A stretch of 64,000 nucleotides of DNA. Origin: Paenibacillaceae bacterium (GTDB taxonomy: Bacteria > Bacillota > Bacilli > Paenibacillales > Paenibacillaceae). Under the pieces are notes generated by a model, which saw nothing but the letters and a program-made list of their open reading frames with translations, did not search any database and was not told where the DNA came from. Shown here piece after piece: positions 60,535-64,000 of the stretch. Position 1 is the first letter of the stretch. Each line of letters opens with the position of its first letter. The stretch lies in NCBI GenBank assembly GCA_004134985.1, contig REGQ01000032.1:1-64000 (forward strand), given 5' to 3'. Both the position numbers and the translations under genes were made by a program.

Positions 60535-62367
60535 ATGAGCAAGGCTCCTAAGGTACCGATACGCAAGCAGATTGCCGACATTTTTCGAACCCTTGCTTTT
60601 ACGTACCGGGAAATCTTCATTTTCGAACTACTATATAAGACGTTAACGTTATTTATCTTCATCCCAGCAATTTCATTCATATTCCGAGGACTTCTTCGCT
60701 TGGGCGGATTTGCGGGGGCAACCAATTACGAGCTGCTGCAGTTTGCGATGAGCAGATATGGCTTGCTATGCATGCTGATTTTGATTCCCATCGCCACACT
60801 GCTGATTTTTTTAGAGTTTTCGGTTTTGATAATCCTCTCATATTACGGTCACAAGAGGCAGCGGATCGGGCTTATCCCTGCTTTTTTGCAATCGCTCTCC
60901 TATTTGCCGTCCTTATTCAAATATGGATTTCTAGGATGGGCGATCTATCTGCTGCTGTTTCTTCCGCTCGGTGCGGGCTTCGGCGCGACGCTGCTGCCTT
61001 CCCTGGAAATTCCGAATTTTATCTCGGGCGAGCTGTCAAAAACAGTCGGAGGAGCGCTGCTGCTTGTCGGCGTGCTAGGGGTTATGTTATTCTTCAATGT
61101 CCGCTGGACCTTTTTGCTTCATGTTGTGGTGATCGAGGGGGTGGGGCGGTTTCGGAAGGCGGCGCAAAAAAGCGCTGCATTGCTTAAAAAAAGACATATC
61201 CGCATAGCTGTGGTCATGCTGTCCGTATTGCTAATGTATATGTTCGTTGTCATCCTGCTGATGGTTGTCATTGTGGGAGCAGTTGGCCTTCTCTATTTCC
61301 TGTGGGAACAGCAGACAGTATTTGCTAGCCTTGTGCGGACGGTCGCATTGAAGAGCGCGTTACTCTCCCTTTATTTGGCGACGCTATTTTTTATGCCGCT
61401 TTATATTACCACGATTACTCGAATATACATGGCGAAAGCGGACCCGGATCATGCCATGCTGCAGCTTCCTGAACCGAAGAGCAGGAAAGACCGTTCCATT
61501 CAAAGTCAAGGATTGCTGCACAAACATAAAAGAAAGCTGATCGTACTCGGCGCAGCTACTGTTTTTGCAACGGCACTAACTCTCCTGCCGACGATCGGTG
61601 AAGTAGAGATGGTAGATCAAAAAGTTCAAATCATGGCTCATAGAGGCTACATAGCAAAGGGACCGGAGAATACGATTGAAGCGATACAGGGTGCTATCGA
61701 TGCACAGGCGGATTATGCGGAAATCGACGTATTGGAAACCAAAGACGGGGACCTTGCCGTCATTCACGATACCAATTTGAAGCGTCTGACAGGTATCCAG
61801 GCACAGGTGTATGATCTGACGATGGATGAATTACGGAAGCTGGAAGTGAAGCAGGGGGATCTGACTGGACGAATCAGCAGCCTTGCAGAAGTGATGGATA
61901 TGGCCAGAGGCAAAATAAAACTAAACATTGAAATCAAAACACATGGAAAAGAACAAAATCTGGTGGACACATTTACCCGGATCGTACGCGAAAATCATTT
62001 TCAGAATGAATGCGTTGTGCAGTCGCTCGATTATGAAATCGTACAGCAAGTCAAAGCCGCGGCGCCGGAGCTTCAGGTGGGGTATATCATGTTTGCTGGT
62101 GTCCCGGATATGAGTCGGATTCATGCCGATTTTGTCGTTATGGAAGAATATATGGTCAAAGAATCGATCGTCGTTTCGGCCAAGCAGCATCACAAGCCAA
62201 TCTATGTCTGGACAGTAAATAACAAAGACAGCATGACACGTTTCTTCAGCATGGGTGTCGACGGTATCATAACAGATTACCCCGAGGATGCGATTTCCGT
62301 TGCGGAAGAACTTAGAATAGGGGCGTTATCGGCGTTGACCCAGTGGCTTAATAATTTGAAGTTTTGA
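60535..62367 (+). CDS. Membrane glycerophosphodiester phosphodiesterase
   Basis: A 610-residue protein: residues about 1-330 contain roughly six to seven membrane helices (the GPDPase-memb domain), a further helix lies near 345 (LIVLGAATVFATALTLLP), and residues about 365-600 are a GDPD catalytic domain outside the membrane. Catalytic features: MAHRGYIAKGPENTIEA, EIDVLETKDGDLAVIHD, LNIEIKTHGKE, then VWTVNNKDSM and DGIITDYP near the end. It hydrolyses glycerophosphodiesters to glycerol 3-phosphate and an alcohol, probably from phospholipid or teichoic acid. ATG 60535 follows AGGTGA; GTG 60526 is an alternative. Confidence 0.92.
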   Translation: MSKAPKVPIRKQIADIFRTLAFTYREIFIFELLYKTLTLFIFIPAISFIFRGLLRLGGFAGATNYELLQFAMSRYGLLCMLILIPIATLLIFLEFSVLIILSYYGHKRQRIGLIPAFLQSLSYLPSLFKYGFLGWAIYLLLFLPLGAGFGATLLPSLEIPNFISGELSKTVGGALLLVGVLGVMLFFNVRWTFLLHVVVIEGVGRFRKAAQKSAALLKKRHIRIAVVMLSVLLMYMFVVILLMVVIVGAVGLLYFLWEQQTVFASLVRTVALKSALLSLYLATLFFMPLYITTITRIYMAKADPDHAMLQLPEPKSRKDRSIQSQGLLHKHKRKLIVLGAATVFATALTLLPTIGEVEMVDQKVQIMAHRGYIAKGPENTIEAIQGAIDAQADYAEIDVLETKDGDLAVIHDTNLKRLTGIQAQVYDLTMDELRKLEVKQGDLTGRISSLAEVMDMARGKIKLNIEIKTHGKEQNLVDTFTRIVRENHFQNECVVQSLDYEIVQQVKAAAPELQVGYIMFAGVPDMSRIHADFVVMEEYMVKESIVVSAKQHHKPIYVWTVNNKDSMTRFFSMGVDGIITDYPEDAISVAEELRIGALSALTQWLNNLKF

Positions 62368-62503
62368 CAGGTAAGGTATCTTAGCAGAGGTACTACAGCA
62401 ATTTGGTACTGTTGTCCAGCCAACAGGTTCAAGTACAATAAAGACAGGCGCAGAACTAGGTGCCTTTCAACATGACAACGGAACTTGAGAGATGGTTGGT
62501 GCT

Positions 62504-63505
62504 ATGATGCATACAAGAAGAATACGCATACTTGGGACAGGAAAATATTTGCCAAGCCGGCAGGTGACCGCAGCGCAGCTGGATGAGAAACTTGGCAAAC
62601 CGCAAGGTTGGGTGCTCAAAAAATCCGGTGTCCGGGTAAGACACTATGCTGATGGAGAAACGGTTTCACAGATGGGTGCAAAAGCGGCTTGGGCAGCGCT
62701 TGAGGCGGCCAGCCTGACGTTTGACGATATAGATTGTGTTATCTGTACGAGTTCAGTGCCGGAGCAGCCAATTCCTTGCACGGCAGCACTCATTCAAAAA
62801 GAAATGAACCAGGGCGACTCAGGTGTGCCATGTTTTGATGTCAATTCAACCTGCCTGTCGTTTCTGGCGGGGCTCGATCTAATCTCCTATCTGGTAGATG
62901 CGGGCAGATACAGCCGCGTGCTGCTCGTCGCCCCGGAAATCGCCTCGCTTGGACTTAATGAAGCGCATGCGGAAAGCGCGATCTTGTTCGGCGATGGCGC
63001 AGCAGCTGTCGTCATCGGGCAATCGCAGCCCGGCGAAAGCTCCGGCATTCGCGCAGCCCGAATTGAAACCTATGGCTCCGGGTATGAATTATCGCAAATC
63101 CGCGGCGGCGGCTCCAAATATCCTTTTCGAAATTATCGTCCGGATGATGAGGCGCCATTCCTGTTTGAAATGCAGGGGGAGGCGTTGTTCAAAAAAACAT
63201 CGAAATTACTGCCAGCGTTTTTGGAGCGTTTGTTCAAGGAAGCGGACGTCTGTATGGATGATCTCAAGCTGGTCATTCCCCATCAAGGAAGCGCGATGGC
63301 GATGCGCCTGCTGCAGAAGAAGCTGGGCATACCGCACGAAAAGATGATGAACTTCATTGAAAACCACGGCAATATGATAGCTGCGTCACTGCCCATGGGT
63401 ATTCATGAGGCTGTTCAGGCGAACCGTATTCGCCGGGGGGAACGGTTTGCCTTGATCGGAATATCAGCGGGCATCTCACTGGGCGGCATTATCCTTGAAT
63501 ACTAG
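62504..63505 (+). CDS. KAS III/FabH-like condensing enzyme
   Basis: A 333-residue thiolase-fold beta-ketoacyl synthase III. The triad is complete: Cys117 in NSTCLSFLAGLD, His260 in VIPHQGS, Asn290 in ENHGNMIAAS. The entrance sequence RILGTGKYLPSRQV and GDGAAAVVIG are typical. It joins an acyl-CoA to malonyl-ACP. Its sequence differs from house-keeping FabH (Met after the HGN motif), and it is followed at once by an ATP-grasp gene, so a specialised natural-product role is likely. ATG 62504/62507 is chosen because homology starts there; the ribosome binding site is weak. Alternative start 62492. Confidence 0.9.
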   Translation: MMHTRRIRILGTGKYLPSRQVTAAQLDEKLGKPQGWVLKKSGVRVRHYADGETVSQMGAKAAWAALEAASLTFDDIDCVICTSSVPEQPIPCTAALIQKEMNQGDSGVPCFDVNSTCLSFLAGLDLISYLVDAGRYSRVLLVAPEIASLGLNEAHAESAILFGDGAAAVVIGQSQPGESSGIRAARIETYGSGYELSQIRGGGSKYPFRNYRPDDEAPFLFEMQGEALFKKTSKLLPAFLERLFKEADVCMDDLKLVIPHQGSAMAMRLLQKKLGIPHEKMMNFIENHGNMIAASLPMGIHEAVQANRIRRGERFALIGISAGISLGGIILEY

Positions 63506-64000
63506 GGCCGCTGCTGTTGAACGGTACACAGCCGCCAGTACCAACATTAGTAGGTCTGGCGCTGGCGGAGCTGTCCCGCGCACTTTTCTCGTGACCGGCG
63601 GCCGAGCGCCGGCAGCGCTTGATCTGGCGCGGCAGCTATCTGCGCAAGGGCATATCGTCTATGCGGCTGACAGCTTGCCGAATCCGCTGATCCGGTTTTC
63701 AAATGCGGTGCAGCGGTATTATCTTTTGCCTTCCCCAAGATTTGAGCTGAAGCGGTTTACTGAGGTTTTGAAACAAATTGTAGTTGAATGCCGTATTGAT
63801 GTTATCTTACCGGTGTGCGAGGAAGTATTTTACATTGCTTTCGTGAAAAATAAGCTGGGCGCGTGCGAAGTATTTGCCGATGAGCTTGGGAAGCTGCAGC
63901 AGCTGCACAGCAAGTGGGAGTTCATTCAATTGCTGCGTGAGCTTGGTTTGCCTGCGCCTCATACGCGGCTGCTCCGCTCGGATGCTGATCTACAGAAACT
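63495..64000 (+). CDS. ATP-grasp-like protein, 3' end outside the window
   Basis: An open frame running off the end, at least 168 codons. From about 63591 it reads VTGGRAPAALDLARQLSAQG, then DSLPNPLIRFSNAVQRYY, IDVILPVCEEVFYIA and KWEFIQLLRELGLPAPHT, which is the pre-ATP-grasp Rossmann and linker region of carbamoyl-phosphate-synthase-like ligases. The ATP-binding domain is beyond the edge. TTG 63495 overlaps the FabH-like stop and would be translationally coupled; a later start is possible. Such ligases form amide or ester bonds in natural-product clusters. Family is moderately sure. Confidence 0.6.
   Translation, partial: MNTRAAAVERYTAASTNISRSGAGGAVPRTFLVTGGRAPAALDLARQLSAQGHIVYAADSLPNPLIRFSNAVQRYYLLPSPRFELKRFTEVLKQIVVECRIDVILPVCEEVFYIAFVKNKLGACEVFADELGKLQQLHSKWEFIQLLRELGLPAPHTRLLRSDADLQK

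Noticed and set aside
1-64000. tRNA or rRNA genes, intact insertion sequences, prophage
   Set aside because: None found by reading for their characteristic motifs; the apparent tRNA-related signal is the thrS T-box.

Overview
This window looks like a chromosomal segment of a Gram-positive, low-to-mid GC, environmental member of the Paenibacillaceae, most likely Paenibacillus or a close relative. The evidence is the YesM/YesN two-component pair beside LplB/YtcP-type sugar permeases and very large lipoprotein solute-binding proteins, a 1,609-residue secreted glycosidase ending in S-layer homology modules, strong AGGAGG ribosome binding sites with frequent GTG/TTG starts, a T-box leader upstream of thrS, and a Btr/FeuA/FhuF-like iron-siderophore locus with a Fur box. 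No tRNA, rRNA, CRISPR array, intact insertion sequence or phage module was seen.

Layout. 0-4.4 kb: small housekeeping and hypothetical genes (secreted protein, EVE-like protein, DJ-1/PfpI protein divergent from a WYL regulator, LURP-one-like protein). 4.4-8.4 kb: a rearranged region with a DUF4097-like lipoprotein gene, a decayed secreted-peptide gene, a tandemly duplicated locus encoding an 87-residue two-helix membrane protein, and a second degenerate copy of the lipoprotein gene 3' end. 8.4-13.3 kb: a cNMP-binding/AAA-like/patatin fusion, a GH4 glycosidase and an HD hydrolase. 13.4-28.4 kb: a glycan-use locus with a YesM/YesN sensor-regulator, two permeases, a binding lipoprotein, a cytoplasmic clan GH-D glycosidase and a related secreted S-layer-anchored glycosidase carrying three carbohydrate-binding modules and preceded by a perfect cre site. 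28.6-34.2 kb: an unknown 495-residue protein, a HxlR regulator and a second binding protein/permease/permease operon. 34.5-38.3 kb: siderophore sensing, uptake and reduction genes. 38.3-43.7 kb: a sugar permease remnant, then a cytoplasmic subtilase coupled to two ABC exporter half-transporters. 43.9-51.9 kb: AraC/GyrI regulator, SGNH hydrolase, LOG-family protein, T-box-thrS, LysR regulator and a divergent EPSP synthase. 51.9-53.1 kb: a long non-coding tract of simple repeats with three evenly spaced palindromes. 53.2-64 kb: TetR plus alpha/beta hydrolase, two MFS transporters, a metallo-beta-lactamase-fold protein under a promoter with embedded palindromes, selO, a membrane GDPD, and a KAS III-like enzyme followed by a truncated ATP-grasp gene at the edge.

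How the genes work together. The 13-28 kb locus reads as one pathway: the outer glycosidase cuts a galactose-type glycan at the S-layer, the lipoprotein and two permeases import the fragments, the cytoplasmic glycosidase finishes them and YesM/YesN senses the substrate. Neither importer operon carries its ATPase, so both probably use a shared MsmX-type ATPase encoded elsewhere. The iron locus pairs a regulator and a transporter lipoprotein that contain homologous ligand-binding domains.

Most unusual items. (1) A dispersed repeat family built as two direct plus two inverted units with a period near 50 bp at three intergenic loci. (2) Three 21-bp palindromes at exact 51-bp spacing inside a simple-repeat region. 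(3) The subtilase/twin-exporter operon. (4) The patatin fusion with a visibly inactivated AAA domain. (5) The duplicated small-membrane-protein locus.
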